A DNA stretch of 64,000 nt, taken from positions 1,488,001-1,552,000 of the forward strand of contig CAXXUZ010000003.1 in NCBI GenBank assembly GCA_963667605.2. The letters run 5' to 3'. This document shows positions 33,995 to 42,699 of this stretch, in pieces. The translations under genes were made by a program, and so were the position numbers. Below the pieces are notes generated by a model. The model did not search any database, was not told the origin of the DNA, and saw only the letters and a program-made list of their open reading frames with translations. Numbering within the stretch: position 1 is the first letter of the stretch; every line of letters begins with the position of its first letter. This stretch comes from JADLGL01 sp963667605. GTDB taxonomy: Bacteria > Pseudomonadota > Alphaproteobacteria > Rhizobiales > Kaistiaceae.

Positions 33995-34210
33995 ATGAAG
34001 TTGTCAGTCTACCTGTCCGAAATGGGCCTGACGCCCAGCGCCTTCGCAGCGCAAATTGGCTCGCCGGCTTCAACGGTCACGCGATTGCTGAGGCGGGAAC
34101 GCGCCCCAAGCCTCGAACTTGCTAGCCGTATTCGCGAAGCTACCGACGGGGCTGTAACCCCCGACGATCTGATTGCGGGCACACCTGCCGCACAAGGGGC
34201 TGTTTCATGA
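33995..34210 (+). CDS. Cro-like helix-turn-helix protein
   Basis: The 71-aa product (MKLSVYLSEMGLTPSAFAAQIG, then SPASTVTRLLRRERAPS) is a YdaS/Cro-type HTH protein, divergent from the repressor. The ATG at 33995 is about 7 bp after the PR -10, so the transcript may be leaderless; an ATG at 33977 lies inside the third operator and before the expected transcription start. Confidence 0.8.
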   Translation: MKLSVYLSEMGLTPSAFAAQIGSPASTVTRLLRRERAPSLELASRIREATDGAVTPDDLIAGTPAAQGAVS

Positions 34211-34220
34211 GCCCTGCGGC

Positions 34221-34433
34221 CTACATCGCGGAGCTCGTTAGTCGTAGCTCGCCGGATCCTGATGAAGATCGCGCGATTGTGTCGCGAAGCCTCGTATCGA
34301 GGCGGCCTATGATCTTCGTGGCGCTCTCAGGGTCAGCGGCAATCAAGTCGTCGAGTCCGGCCACCAATAGGTGGCGCAGCACGATCTCCAAGCCGGCAAC
34401 GGTTTCGGCAATTTCCTGTTCATTTTCATCCAT
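34221..34433 (-). CDS. small acidic protein of unknown function
   Basis: This 70-aa frame begins MDENEQEIAETVAGLEIVL and reads as a clean acidic/helical protein (DDLIAADPESATKIIGRLD). It converges on the Cro-like gene. The opposite strand offers a Ser/Arg-rich frame that starts at the Cro stop (ATGA) but has poorer composition, so I prefer this strand. Confidence 0.45.
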   Translation of the reverse strand: MDENEQEIAETVAGLEIVLRHLLVAGLDDLIAADPESATKIIGRLDTRLRDTIARSSSGSGELRLTSSAM

Positions 34434-34631
34434 CCCGACATTCTCGCACGGACGGCGCCGGATTGGCGATTCGCGTGCGATCAGTTCCTTCCTGAGCGAT
34501 CACTCCGATCGCCACCTTGCCGGGCCTAGCCCGGCCTTTTCTTCGTTTGCCCCGGCCTCTGGTTATCGGACGGCGGCATGAACGCGCCCTATCCCCAGCT
34601 CGTCGAAGTCCTTCGCGACCGTCGTCGAGCG

Positions 34632-34829
34632 CTAGGCCTCGCTCGCCGCGAGCGCATCCGCTATCGGTTTCAGCCGCTCGTCGGAGTCAACCGGCGCTTC
34701 CGTCGCTATCTCGTGCAACTCGCTCGCCAGGCGCTCCAGCGCCGCGGCTCCTTCGGGGCCGGGCATGAGCGCCGCGACCAGCGCTTGAGCAAAGGCGGCG
34801 AGCGTAGCGCCGACTTCATCCGGGGTCAT
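34632..34829 (-). CDS. small protein of unknown function
   Basis: The 65-aa product (MTPDEVGATLAAFAQALVAAL ... ALERLASELHEIATEA) is helical. AAGGAGGG lies 6 bp before the ATG. It is probably a minor leftward gene beside the other convergent small gene. Confidence 0.5.
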   Translation of the reverse strand: MTPDEVGATLAAFAQALVAALMPGPEGAAALERLASELHEIATEAPVDSDERLKPIADALAASEA

Positions 34830-34978
34830 CGCGACCCTCCTTCGCGGGGGGCCAAGCCGTGATCCTATCGCGCCTCCGTCCATCATTCGAGTCTCCCGCC
34901 GGCCGCTGCCGTCCACAAACTGCTCGGCCGCGCGGGTACATCTCCCCTCCCCAGTCAACATGACCGAGGAGAAGTGGA

Positions 34979-35356
34979 GTGTCTGTCCATAATTCGTGGA
35001 GATCGGATCAAGGAATGAGTTCGACCGACCTTGCTAGCGACTATGCGAGACGCCTCGTGAAGCGCGAGCGGGCCAAAACGGCAGGAGTAGAGAGTGCGAT
35101 GCACAATGTCAGCGCCGAGGCTGGCGTTGGTTTTTGGACCCTTTGGGGGCTGTGGTATCGGCGACGGAAGCGGGCTGACGGCGAGACGATAGGCAAGTTA
35201 CGGGCTGCTCTGGTTCGCCGGTTGGAATCTGAGGTGCGGCACCTTGAACATGAACTGCAGATCCTCCGCACGATTGGCGTGGATCCTCGTGACGACACGC
35301 TGGCGGAGGCGGAGGCGGACCTGGCGCGCGCGAAGGCGGCGCTCGGTCTCGACTGA
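34979..35356 (+). CDS. small phage protein with coiled-coil C-terminus
   Basis: The 125-aa product starts at GTG 34979 behind GAGGAGAA (an ATG at 35015 is possible). A basic middle (GLWYRRRKRADG) is followed by a long helix (LRAALVRRLESEVRHLEHELQ and ADLARAKAAL). It opens a rightward early run with RusA. Function unknown. Confidence 0.6.
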   Translation: MSVHNSWRSDQGMSSTDLASDYARRLVKRERAKTAGVESAMHNVSAEAGVGFWTLWGLWYRRRKRADGETIGKLRAALVRRLESEVRHLEHELQILRTIGVDPRDDTLAEAEADLARAKAALGLD

Positions 35357-35382
35357 GGCAACCACCAAGCAGGAGAGTGGCG

Positions 35383-35877
35383 GTGAGCGAAGAAAGGGCC
35401 AAGACGGAAGCTGAGATCGATCGGGAAAAGCGGGAGCGGCAGGTAGATCTTGGGCTGGGGACGCTGGCCGGTGACTTCCGCGATTCGATCCTGACCCACA
35501 TCCGGGCAATGCCGGTCGTCTGGCAGAAGCTCGGCGAGGTGAAGCAGCAAGAGAAGATCGACGCGATCGAAAAGCTGGCGGATGACATGGTTCGCCGGGG
35601 CACGGCGCTAATCGCTCGCAGCGGCTTCGACGCGGTTCCGGTGATGCTCGGCAAGTTCGGCGTCAATGGTCGGGAAGTGAAGGGCCAGTTCGAGGCGGTG
35701 TTCAGCGAATCGAACATCATCGCTCTTGCCGATCATCAAGGCGCGAACGCCCTGATCGTGCTGGCCGATCACACCGAGTTCTTCGGTGAGCGGGAGACAG
35801 CGACCCCCGATCCGGATGAACCTCAAATGCCGCTGGACGAGGCCGCCAGAGATGCTGACGAAGCCGTGTCTCGATAG
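35383..35877 (+). CDS. phage protein of unknown function
   Basis: The 164-aa product starts VSEERAKTEAEIDREKRERQ at GTG 35383, 7 bp after AGGAG. It has a central region (DAIEKLADDMVRRGTALIARSGFDAVPVMLGKF) and an acidic tail. rusA begins inside its 3' end (26-bp overlap). Confidence 0.65.
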   Translation: MSEERAKTEAEIDREKRERQVDLGLGTLAGDFRDSILTHIRAMPVVWQKLGEVKQQEKIDAIEKLADDMVRRGTALIARSGFDAVPVMLGKFGVNGREVKGQFEAVFSESNIIALADHQGANALIVLADHTEFFGERETATPDPDEPQMPLDEAARDADEAVSR

Positions 35878-36289
35878 CACCATTGTCATCGAGATCGCCG
35901 GTGTCCCGAAGGGAAAGGGGCGGCCGCGATTTGCGCGCATGGGCTCATTCGTGCGGACCTATACCGACGACAAGACGCGCTCCTATGAGGGTGCTCTGAG
36001 CGCCGCTGGTTCCGAGGCGATGCGGGGGCGGCGACCGATCGAGGGGCCGGTCGCCGTGCTGATCCTGGCGTTCATGCCGGTGCCGGCGAGCTGGTCGAAG
36101 CGAAAGCGCGGCGATGCGTTGGCCGGCCGGATCCGGCCGACGACCAAGCCCGACTTCGACAATCTAGCTAAGACGCTCGATGCGCTGAACGAGATCGTTT
36201 TCCGCGACGACAAGCAGATCGTCGATGGCTGCGTCAGAAAGCACTACAGCGACAGGCCGCGGCTGCAAGTGCGCGTGGAGGCCGCGTGA
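35852..36289 (+). CDS. rusA: RusA-family Holliday junction resolvase
   Basis: The product (145 aa from the ATG at 35852) has the RusA signature IEIAGVPKGKGRPRFAR, the TYTDDKTRSYEGAL block, and the catalytic region TTKPDFDNLAKTLDALNEIVFRDDKQIVDG with its aspartates. Phage RusA resolves junctions in replicating phage DNA. Confidence 0.9.
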   Translation: MLTKPCLDSTIVIEIAGVPKGKGRPRFARMGSFVRTYTDDKTRSYEGALSAAGSEAMRGRRPIEGPVAVLILAFMPVPASWSKRKRGDALAGRIRPTTKPDFDNLAKTLDALNEIVFRDDKQIVDGCVRKHYSDRPRLQVRVEAA

Positions 36290-36681
36290 TGCGCGTGCTC
36301 CCCGCAGAGACCGTTATGGCTATTCAGGAACGCATCCTCGCCGGTGCGAGCATCCGGCAGATCATGGGCGAGTTCGGCGTCGCAAAGGGCACCGTCTCCC
36401 GCTACCGAGCGATCGTCATCAAGACCTCCACGCTGCGGCCGCGACGTGATCGGCCCCAGCCGATTTTGGAAACTCCCCGTTCAATTGTCGTGCGCGGGGA
36501 CAAGAACATTCTGCGATTGCAGAAAGACGTCGAAGGACTGAGCGGAAAAGTCAGCTTCGCGGTGACGCTGGTCCGGCCTCGGCCGCCGCGGGGGCAACGT
36601 TGGCCTGGCCTTGCCTGCAGTGCGGCGATCGAGCGTTTCGTCCGGCCCTACCGACAGTACATCGCGCCGGTGGCGTCCTGA
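36289..36681 (+). CDS. helix-turn-helix phage protein
   Basis: This 130-aa protein begins MRVLPAETVMAIQERILAG and has a homeodomain-like HTH (ASIRQIMGEFGVAKGTVSRYRAIV), followed by a basic Arg/Pro-rich tail. It overlaps the rusA stop. The HTH suggests a DNA-binding regulator or a replication helper. Confidence 0.65.
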   Translation: MRVLPAETVMAIQERILAGASIRQIMGEFGVAKGTVSRYRAIVIKTSTLRPRRDRPQPILETPRSIVVRGDKNILRLQKDVEGLSGKVSFAVTLVRPRPPRGQRWPGLACSAAIERFVRPYRQYIAPVAS

Positions 36682-36751
36682 TGCAGAACACATCGCACGC
36701 CGTCATGGCTCAGCGACACGAACCGCACGACAGTCTCGAGGGAGCGCCGTG

Positions 36752-37561
36752 ATGCCGGTAACGGCGGCCGTTCTCCGAGAGCTCCTGCGCGCCGGCATGA
36801 CCGCCGAAGAGATGGTCGAGGCGGCGGAGCGAATCGAGAGGGATGAAGTGGCGACAAAGCCACGATCAGCCGGAGCCGAGAGAACCCGTCGATGGCGAGA
36901 GCGAGAGCGTCACAAGCGTGACGTCACAAAGCGTCACAGGCGTCACCGTCACATGTAACGTCACAAGCGTCACAAAGCGTCACACAGCGTCACCGTCACA
37001 CGTCACAGGCGTCACAAAGCGTCACATGTAACGTCACAAAGCGTCACAGGTGACGCTGCATCGCGCGCAGAACCCCAAGCCTCTACCACCTGTAGTTCCT
37101 TAGAACAAAAAGAAGATCCCCAAAAAGAAAACCCCCCTACGGGGGTCAAAAGAAAAAGGGTCAGTGACGCGGGAACACGCATCCCTGCCGACTGGTTGGC
37201 AGACGGTGAGACCGCAAAAGCCGAGGGGCTTAGCCAGCAGGAATCCACCTATGAGGCCGATCGGTTTCGCGACTATTGGCGCGGCATACCCGGCCGCCAC
37301 GGTCGCAAAGTCGATTGGTTGGCGACATGGCGCAATTGGTGCCGGAAGGCGGCCGAGGAGCGATCGCGGGGTCCTCGAGGCCAACCTGACCGACCTGGCG
37401 GCTTCGCAGCCGTGCGGGCTGAGATTTTGAGCGGCGGTGACTTGGACGACGATGGCAAAGACGACGACAGCGGTGGCGAATCGAGGGGGCAAGGGCCGGA
37501 TCCCAGCTCCGATATCCTCGATCTTGTGGCGGAATCTATCGTACATCCGCAACGCGATTGA
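36752..37561 (+). pseudogene. phage replication-initiation-like gene, frame broken in its repeat tract
   Basis: The ATG at 36752 opens PVTAAVLRELLRAGMTAEEMVEAAERIE and a basic segment, but hits TAA at 36956 inside the CGTCAC repeats. The same frame stays open from 36959 to 37561, ending with FRDYWRGIPGRHGRKVDWLATWRNWCRKAAE, a pattern seen at the C-termini of alphaproteobacterial phage DnaT/O-like replication proteins. The middle is coded by the repeats themselves. Unequal repeat exchange would explain the break. Confidence 0.6.
36907..37049. repeat. CGTCACA iteron-like array (candidate replication origin)
   Basis: Fifteen copies of GTCAC, mostly as GCGTCACA separated by 2-6 bp, lie within 143 bp inside the replication gene. 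An A-rich tract follows (37099-37160) with a GGGGG/CCCCC hairpin at 37131-37146. An iteron group beside an AT-rich stretch inside the initiator gene is the arrangement of the lambda origin. Confidence 0.65.
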
Positions 37562-38148
37562 GCGAGACGATCTTGGCCGGGCGTTATTGCCGGCCGACCG
37601 GAAGCCCGAGGGAGCGCTGCGCCAGTCGCTCAGCCATCGGGTCGCCTTGCTTTCGGATCAGCTCGACAAGCGGAGCCTGAGGCAGCTGGCCGTCATCATC
37701 ACCGAGCTCATGGACAAATGGACGCGGCGGACCGGCGAGAGCGAGGCCCGGCAAACGACGACGGCCTTTGTTCAAGCGCTGCAGGATCTACCACCTTGGT
37801 GTGTGGCCGAGGCGGCGGAGCGATTCGGCCGCGGCCTGGTCGCCGGTCACAACATCGCATGGCCACCCTCGGCGGCGCAGGTCCATGCGGAAGCCCGTAA
37901 GATCGTGCAGCCATGGCGCGACGAGCGAGCAGCGATCCTCGAGGTGCTGCAGGCGAGGATCGCTGCTACGCCGATCGCCGCCGGAGGAAAGGGCGCGGGT
38001 GATCGCTGGGCTCGGAAAGCTTCGCAGGGACGTAGCAGCCAGCGCTGCCGCTGCTGCGGCCGAGGACAGGCAGCGCAACGCCGATCGGCCGGATGTGTTT
38101 GCAAAGTACCGTCGGCGGCGATCACCGGAAGCAGCGGGCCAATCATGA
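37452..38148 (+). pseudogene. phage protein with one probable frameshift
   Basis: The first frame gives a clean protein from the ATG at 37452 (RGGKGRIPAPISSILWRNLSY ... TAFVQALQDLPPWCVAEAAERFG ... EARKIVQPWRDERAAIL). Near 37985 it becomes Cys/Arg-rich, while the +1 frame continues EERARVIAGLGKLRRDVAASAA ... RPDVFAKYRRRRS and stops at 38148, where the next gene's ATG overlaps (ATGA). One extra base near 37985 explains both. Function unknown; a role in replication is suggested only by position. Confidence 0.55.
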
Positions 38149-38582
38149 CAGGCTCGTCGACGGTCAAACTCCCCGATGAGCTGATCGCGGCCGTGTTGAT
38201 CGAGCAGGAGAAGACCGGCGCGGTCCAGTTGGCGGTGAGCGTGCTCGAGCGGCAAGTGAAGGCTCGGGAGAGGACCCGACGATGGCGAGAACGAAAGAAA
38301 GGTGTGACGGTTGGTGACGCGTCACAAGCGTCACCGGGGATCGCCCTGGGAACAGCGAGGACCTACAAGAAACTGGTGTCGATCCTGGTGAGGCGGCGCA
38401 AGGCGCTCGGGATGTCGCAAGAGGAACTCGACACAAAAGCCGGCTTCACCGACCGCTATGTTTCGAAGCTGGAAGCCTACAAGGGGATTAGCGGCCGGAC
38501 CATGGGCACGATGTCAATGCCGACTTGGCTGGGTGCGCTTGGCGTCAAGCTAATGGTCGTCGTGAAGCCGGAAGATGACTAG
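38145..38582 (+). CDS. helix-turn-helix (XRE) phage protein
   Basis: From the ATG at 38145 the 145-aa product begins MTGSSTVKLPDELIAAVL and has a basic segment (ARERTRRWRERKK), then an XRE helix-turn-helix (RRRKALGMSQEELDTKAGFTDRYVSKLE). The basic segment resembles one in the replication gene upstream. It is likely a regulator. Confidence 0.65.
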   Translation: MTGSSTVKLPDELIAAVLIEQEKTGAVQLAVSVLERQVKARERTRRWRERKKGVTVGDASQASPGIALGTARTYKKLVSILVRRRKALGMSQEELDTKAGFTDRYVSKLEAYKGISGRTMGTMSMPTWLGALGVKLMVVVKPEDD

Positions 38583-38625
38583 ATTAAAGTCACGCCGGTC
38601 AATGTTGGGGGCTTATAAATGCTAC

Positions 38626-38654
38626 TTGACGTTACCATCGGGAATCCCTATATT
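38626..38654 (+). promoter_or_regulatory. consensus sigma-70 promoter for the transposase
   Basis: TTGACG (38626-38631), a 17-bp spacer and TATATT (38649-38654) lie 25 bp before the transposase ATG, with AAAGGAGGG as the ribosome site. This is the best sigma-70 match I noticed in the window. Confidence 0.7.
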
Positions 38655-38679
38655 CAGAGTGTCGAAAAGGAGGGTTGAA

Positions 38680-39654
38680 ATGACGAAAAAGGCACCTGGA
38701 AAAGCGCACTGCGAGGGACTGACCTTGGTGCAGCTCATGGACATGTTCCCGACCGAGGAAGCCGCAACCGAGTGGTTTGAGTCGGTCATCTGGCCTGACG
38801 GCGAGCGGCACTGCGGGAAGTGCGGAGGCATGCGGACCCGCGAGGTTCCGAACGCGAAGCCCATGCCCTATTGGTGCACCGATTGCCGGTCCTATTTCAG
38901 CGTGCGAACCGGGACACCGATTGCCCGCTCGAACGTTCCGCTGCGAAAGTGGGCGCTGGCGATCTACCTGTGCCTGACAAGCCTCAAGAGCGTCGCCAGC
39001 ATGAAGCTGCATCGGGATATCGGCGTTTCGCAGCCTACGGCTTGGTTCATGCTGCACCGCATCCGGGAAGCCTGGGGCGGGGAGGGCGAAGGCCCGTTCG
39101 ACGGCCCGGTCGAGTTCGACGAAACCTATGTCGGCAGTAAGCGGGCCAACATGTCGAACGCAAAGCGGAAGGCGGCGACTGGTCGCGGCCCTGTGGACAT
39201 GGTGGCGGTCGTAGGCGCGAAGGATCGGGCGACCAAAAAGGTCAACGCCCGCGTGATCGAGAACACCGCCAAGACCACACTGCAACGCTTCGTGGCCGAG
39301 AACGCCAAACCCGACGCGGTGGTCTACACCGAAGATGCCGCCGCCTACGAGGGCATCCCAAACCCGCATCAAAGCGTGAAGCACTCGGTCAGCGAGTACG
39401 TGAACGGCATGGCTCACACCAACGGGATCGAGAGTTTTTGGTCCATGCTGAAAAGGGCGCATAAAGGCACCTTCCACAAAATCAGCCCGAAGCATTTGCA
39501 ACGCTACGTCTCCGAGTTTGCGGGCAAGCACAACGTCCGCGACTCAGACACTCTCGTCCAAATGCTGGACACCGTCGCCCGGCTGGTCGGGCGCAACCTC
39601 CTCCTCCGCGACCTTGTTGCCGACAACGGGCTTTCGAGCGGCGCGCGGTCGTAG
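38680..39654 (+). CDS. IS1595-family transposase
   Basis: The product (324 aa from the ATG at 38680 behind AAGGAGGGTTGAA) has an N-terminal zinc ribbon (CGKCGGMRTR ... WCTDCRSYF), the block GTPIARSNVPLRKWALAIYL, and the ISXO2-like catalytic domain: GPVEFDETYVGSKR, VVYTEDAAAYEG and GIESFWSMLKRAHKGTFHK. All parts are present, so it may be active. I could not define its terminal inverted repeats. A related truncated copy lies at 32772-33320. Confidence 0.88.
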   Translation: MTKKAPGKAHCEGLTLVQLMDMFPTEEAATEWFESVIWPDGERHCGKCGGMRTREVPNAKPMPYWCTDCRSYFSVRTGTPIARSNVPLRKWALAIYLCLTSLKSVASMKLHRDIGVSQPTAWFMLHRIREAWGGEGEGPFDGPVEFDETYVGSKRANMSNAKRKAATGRGPVDMVAVVGAKDRATKKVNARVIENTAKTTLQRFVAENAKPDAVVYTEDAAAYEGIPNPHQSVKHSVSEYVNGMAHTNGIESFWSMLKRAHKGTFHKISPKHLQRYVSEFAGKHNVRDSDTLVQMLDTVARLVGRNLLLRDLVADNGLSSGARS

Positions 39655-39746
39655 CGGCTCGACCCGGCGGAACAGGGCGCGGGCCAGCGTCTCGGGCGTC
39701 GCGCCCTTCAAGTGCACTGCCGGGTCAAGAACGGGGACTCCTCGGG

Positions 39747-40046
39747 TCATTGCACCACCCCTCCCAACCCTTGCTCATTGAGCCTCTCGCGCAGCGTTTC
39801 ACGCCTCGCCCATGCATCGGAAAGTTGAGCTATGGCATCCGCCACATTCGTGTCGTCAATCTTCTTCAGAGCGTTGGACATTTCCGTTGCGACCAGTCGG
39901 GAATCCTTCTTCTCGTCCATGAGCACATCCGCAATGGCCTCGGCCGTGCGCCCTAGCTTCGAGGGCAAGCAGCCAATTTGCTCGCGGTGTTCCATGTATT
40001 CCCGCAGAGTTCGGCCAAGCTCTGCGTCTCTCTCATTATCGGTCAT
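39747..40046 (-). CDS. phage protein of unknown function
   Basis: This 99-aa helical protein (MTDNERDAELGRTLREYMEHRE ... VATEMSNALKKIDDTNVADAI) starts at the ATG that overlaps the stop of the methyltransferase-HNH gene (ATGA), so it belongs to that leftward unit. Confidence 0.6.
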   Translation of the reverse strand: MTDNERDAELGRTLREYMEHREQIGCLPSKLGRTAEAIADVLMDEKKDSRLVATEMSNALKKIDDTNVADAIAQLSDAWARRETLRERLNEQGLGGVVQ

Positions 40047-41423
40047 TGCGCGGCCCTCCATTCGGCCATTGTCCTTCCGCCCTTGCTGCGGTTGCAGCCC
40101 GAGCAGAGCAGTTGCAGGTTGTCGGGATGGTCCGTCCCGCCCTTGGAGCGGGGCAGCATGTGGTCTACGTCCATGACGCGGAACGGGAAGTGCGTCTCGC
40201 AGCCCCCACAGACGCCTTCCTGCTCGCCGTGCTCCCGGTCGCAAAGCCGGTGACGGTGCGTCCGGTAGTTCGGGAGGTCGCCGAGGTCCGTGCGCTTGGG
40301 CGGGGCCGTGAGGGCCGTTGCGCCGCCCCACAGGCCGCGATCCTCGGCGATCCGCTCGTCAACCAGCTTGATCGCCAGCGGCGACAGGTCGATCCCCGCC
40401 CATTCACGCTGTAAGCGATCCGCAGCCACAAGGGCCGTGGCGCAGCCGCAGAATGGGTCAAGCACCAAGTCGCCGGGGTTACTGGATGTTTTGATGATTC
40501 GCTCCAACAGGGCGAGGGGCTTCTGTGTCGGATAGCCGGTGCGTTCTTTCGCTTGCCCCTGTATCGGCACGATGTCGATCCAGATGTCCTGAATCGGAAC
40601 GCCGGCCATTTCGTCCAGATATCGCTTGTATCTCGGGACCACGCCGGGGCGTGCTTGAACAATGCGCCCAGCGTCAATCAGGCGCTGCATTTCCGCTTCC
40701 GAGTACCGCCAGAATCGTGTTACGCCCATGACCTCGTATTCGGGGCTTCCCTTAGCTGCGCCGCCCGGCCCGGTGATGTCGCCCAACGTATAACGGCGGC
40801 TGGAACCCTCCTCGATATGCCGATACGTCCGCGAGATATATTCGTCTGAATATGGAACAAATTGCGGGTTCCACGTCCACTTCCGGCCCATCGTGTAGTA
40901 GAGGATGTTGTCTTGAATCCTCCCGTGCTGCTTCCTTCCCTGTTTCCCGTCGCTATGTGCAGACGATCGTTTCCAGGCAATGGAACTGCGGAAGTTCAAC
41001 ACACCAATAATTCCGGCCAAGAGCAGTTTGAGGTATGCGAGGCGGTCGCCGGTCGCAGTGCAGATAAATGCCTCCCGTTGGCTTCAGTATCCGGCGCATT
41101 TCGAGAAGCCGCACGGCCATCATGACGAGATACGCTTGCATCCCTTTCCCGCCGCGCTTGGCGCGGCGGCCTCGATTACGGAATAGGCGGCGGGGTTGCG
41201 GTCTGCGAGTTCGCCGTGCTCATACACGTCGGACATCGCATCAACGTCCACGCGTCCTTGAACGCGGCCCCGGCTGCCTTGCTCCCTATCGGTGCCTCAT
41301 AGTGCCGGTTCGAGTTGAAGGGCTTGGTCGAGGTAGATAAGGTCAACGCACTCACTGTTCATGCCGCGCATGATATCGTTGTGCCGCCGGTCCAGACCGT
41401 TCCGGTGAGTTGCCTTGAGTCAT
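40043..41423 (-). pseudogene. DNA methyltransferase fused to an HNH nuclease, frame-broken
   Basis: Read across frames from the ATG at 41423 (GGGAGG upstream), the product runs MRGMNSECVDLIYLD, then PFNSNRHYEAP, AYLVMMAVRLLEMRRILKPTGG, LNFRSSIAWKRSSAHSDG, and from 41020 in one frame to VLDPFCGCATALVAAD and a C-terminal HNH domain (MDVDHMLPRSKGG ... NLQLLCSGCN). The order (catalytic DPPF-like motif first, SAM motif later) is the beta class of N4/N6 methyltransferases. At least three to four frame changes lie between 40,960 and 41,400, so it is probably inactive as assembled. Confidence 0.7.
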
Positions 41424-41944
41424 CGGAGCTAGCCTCCCTGTGTGTTCGGTCGTTCCCCCGGGGGGAACCAAAAGGCTCCGACCATCCGGCCGGCGATGTC
41501 GGGACAATAGGGACGGCAATCTCGCCCCTATCTGTCAAGCGGTTCGAGAGACTATCGCTCCATGATAATACGGTGTCCGACAAGGGTAGTGTCGCCACGC
41601 TCAACAGTCCGATAAAAGCGGACAACTGCCGGCCGTGAACGCTCTATCGACCGAATGACACGGAAGTCGAGCTCGCTATAAAAACCGGCGCTGCAAATCT
41701 GGCCAAGCGGCAAGAAACGTGCCAACTGTTGTCAAGCGTTTCGGAGCCGAAACAATCAAGCGTCCGCGCCACTAAGTTCCAGTGCGTTGAAACGTGATCG
41801 CCGATCGAGCAACCATCCGAATCAGGGTCGCGCGCGGCTCAGCTCCCAAAGACCTCCGCTTGCGCCCGTCCCCTACGCTCTTCCGGCGCCTACGCTTCCT
41901 CAGTGCGTTGCCGATCGGCCCGAACGCCCCGCATCCTCCCGGCC
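41424..41944. other. stretch between leftward methyltransferase and terminase genes
   Basis: About 520 bp without a convincing gene. Plus and minus frames here are Ser/Arg-rich. It should hold the divergent promoters of the methyltransferase unit and the late packaging genes, but I see no clear motif. Confidence 0.45.
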
Positions 41945-42499
41945 ATGTCCGCAGCCGTCGCAACCGTGCTTCCGCCTCCAGTTCGTCCGCCAGGTCGGCC
42001 GAAGAAAAACCGGCGAGCCCCGATCGGTCTTTCCCCTCGCGTCCGGCAATGCCTCGAGCTGATGGTGTTCGGCAACACCAACAGCGAAATGCCCGGCGTC
42101 CCCCTGACAAGACCGCAAGCAGCCCAAGCCGTTGGAATGCGTGACGATAGCCTTCGCATCGCCTTCCGAAACCCAGTTGTTGTCGCTCGGTACAACGAGT
42201 TGTTGCAGGTGCTCCGAGAGAGCAAGAGACCGCGCGCGATCCATGAGATCGGTCAGCTATCCGAAGCCGCAGCATCCGAAGCGGTGAAGCTCAACGCGTC
42301 TAAGTATCTGGATAGCAACGGAGAAAGCGATCGGCCCGGCTCCGTCAATGTGCAGGTGAACGTGCAGCAACCCGGCTATGTGCTCGGGGTCGATCCTCGC
42401 TTCGCTGACGTGATCCCAGCACAGCAACAGCTTACTAAGCTGGCGACAAATGAGCATAAGCCGCTGAAAGATAAGGGCAGCGTTCTGGCCGAGTCATGA
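41945..42499 (+). CDS. terminase small subunit-like protein
   Basis: The product (184 aa from the ATG at 41945) has a Pro/Arg-rich start and a DNA-binding-like helix region (LSPRVRQCLELMVFGNTNSE ... LTRPQAAQAVGMRDDSLRIAFRNP), followed by ESKRPRAIHEIGQLSEAA. This HTH pattern and the position before the large subunit fit a small terminase. Confidence 0.7.
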   Translation: MSAAVATVLPPPVRPPGRPKKNRRAPIGLSPRVRQCLELMVFGNTNSEMPGVPLTRPQAAQAVGMRDDSLRIAFRNPVVVARYNELLQVLRESKRPRAIHEIGQLSEAAASEAVKLNASKYLDSNGESDRPGSVNVQVNVQQPGYVLGVDPRFADVIPAQQQLTKLATNEHKPLKDKGSVLAES

Positions 42500-42626
42500 A
42501 GAACGGCACCCCGCCCCCTCGATCTGAGCAGCCGCGCCAGGCGACCCGGCCCCCAAAAACGGCGAGCGGTATCTCAATTCGTAGTGCCAGCGAGAGTTTT
42601 TTCCTGAAATCGGTTGGAGGTGGTTG

Positions 42627-42699
42627 ATGGCTGACGTTAAGGCCGCAATCCAGTTGTCTCGTGGATCCGGCCCGCCGATCAAGACTTTGCGGCTCGGAT
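42627..42699 (+). CDS. 24-codon leader ORF coupled to terminase
   Basis: MADVKAAIQLSRGSGPPIKTL... (24 codons) begins 5 bp after GGAGGTGG and its TGA overlaps the terminase ATG (ATGA). It may simply couple translation to the large subunit or be a remnant of its 5' end. Confidence 0.35.

Noticed and set aside
34207..34581. 124-codon plus-strand frame starting at the Cro-like stop
   Set aside because: The ATGA overlap is attractive, but the product is Ser/Arg-rich and low in charge pattern; the minus strand encodes a better acidic helical protein. I keep the plus frame as the less likely choice.
36907..37049. Possible CRISPR array
   Set aside because: Repeat units are short (5-8 bp core), spacing is 2-6 bp and there are no unique spacers of 30-40 bp. 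It fits iterons.
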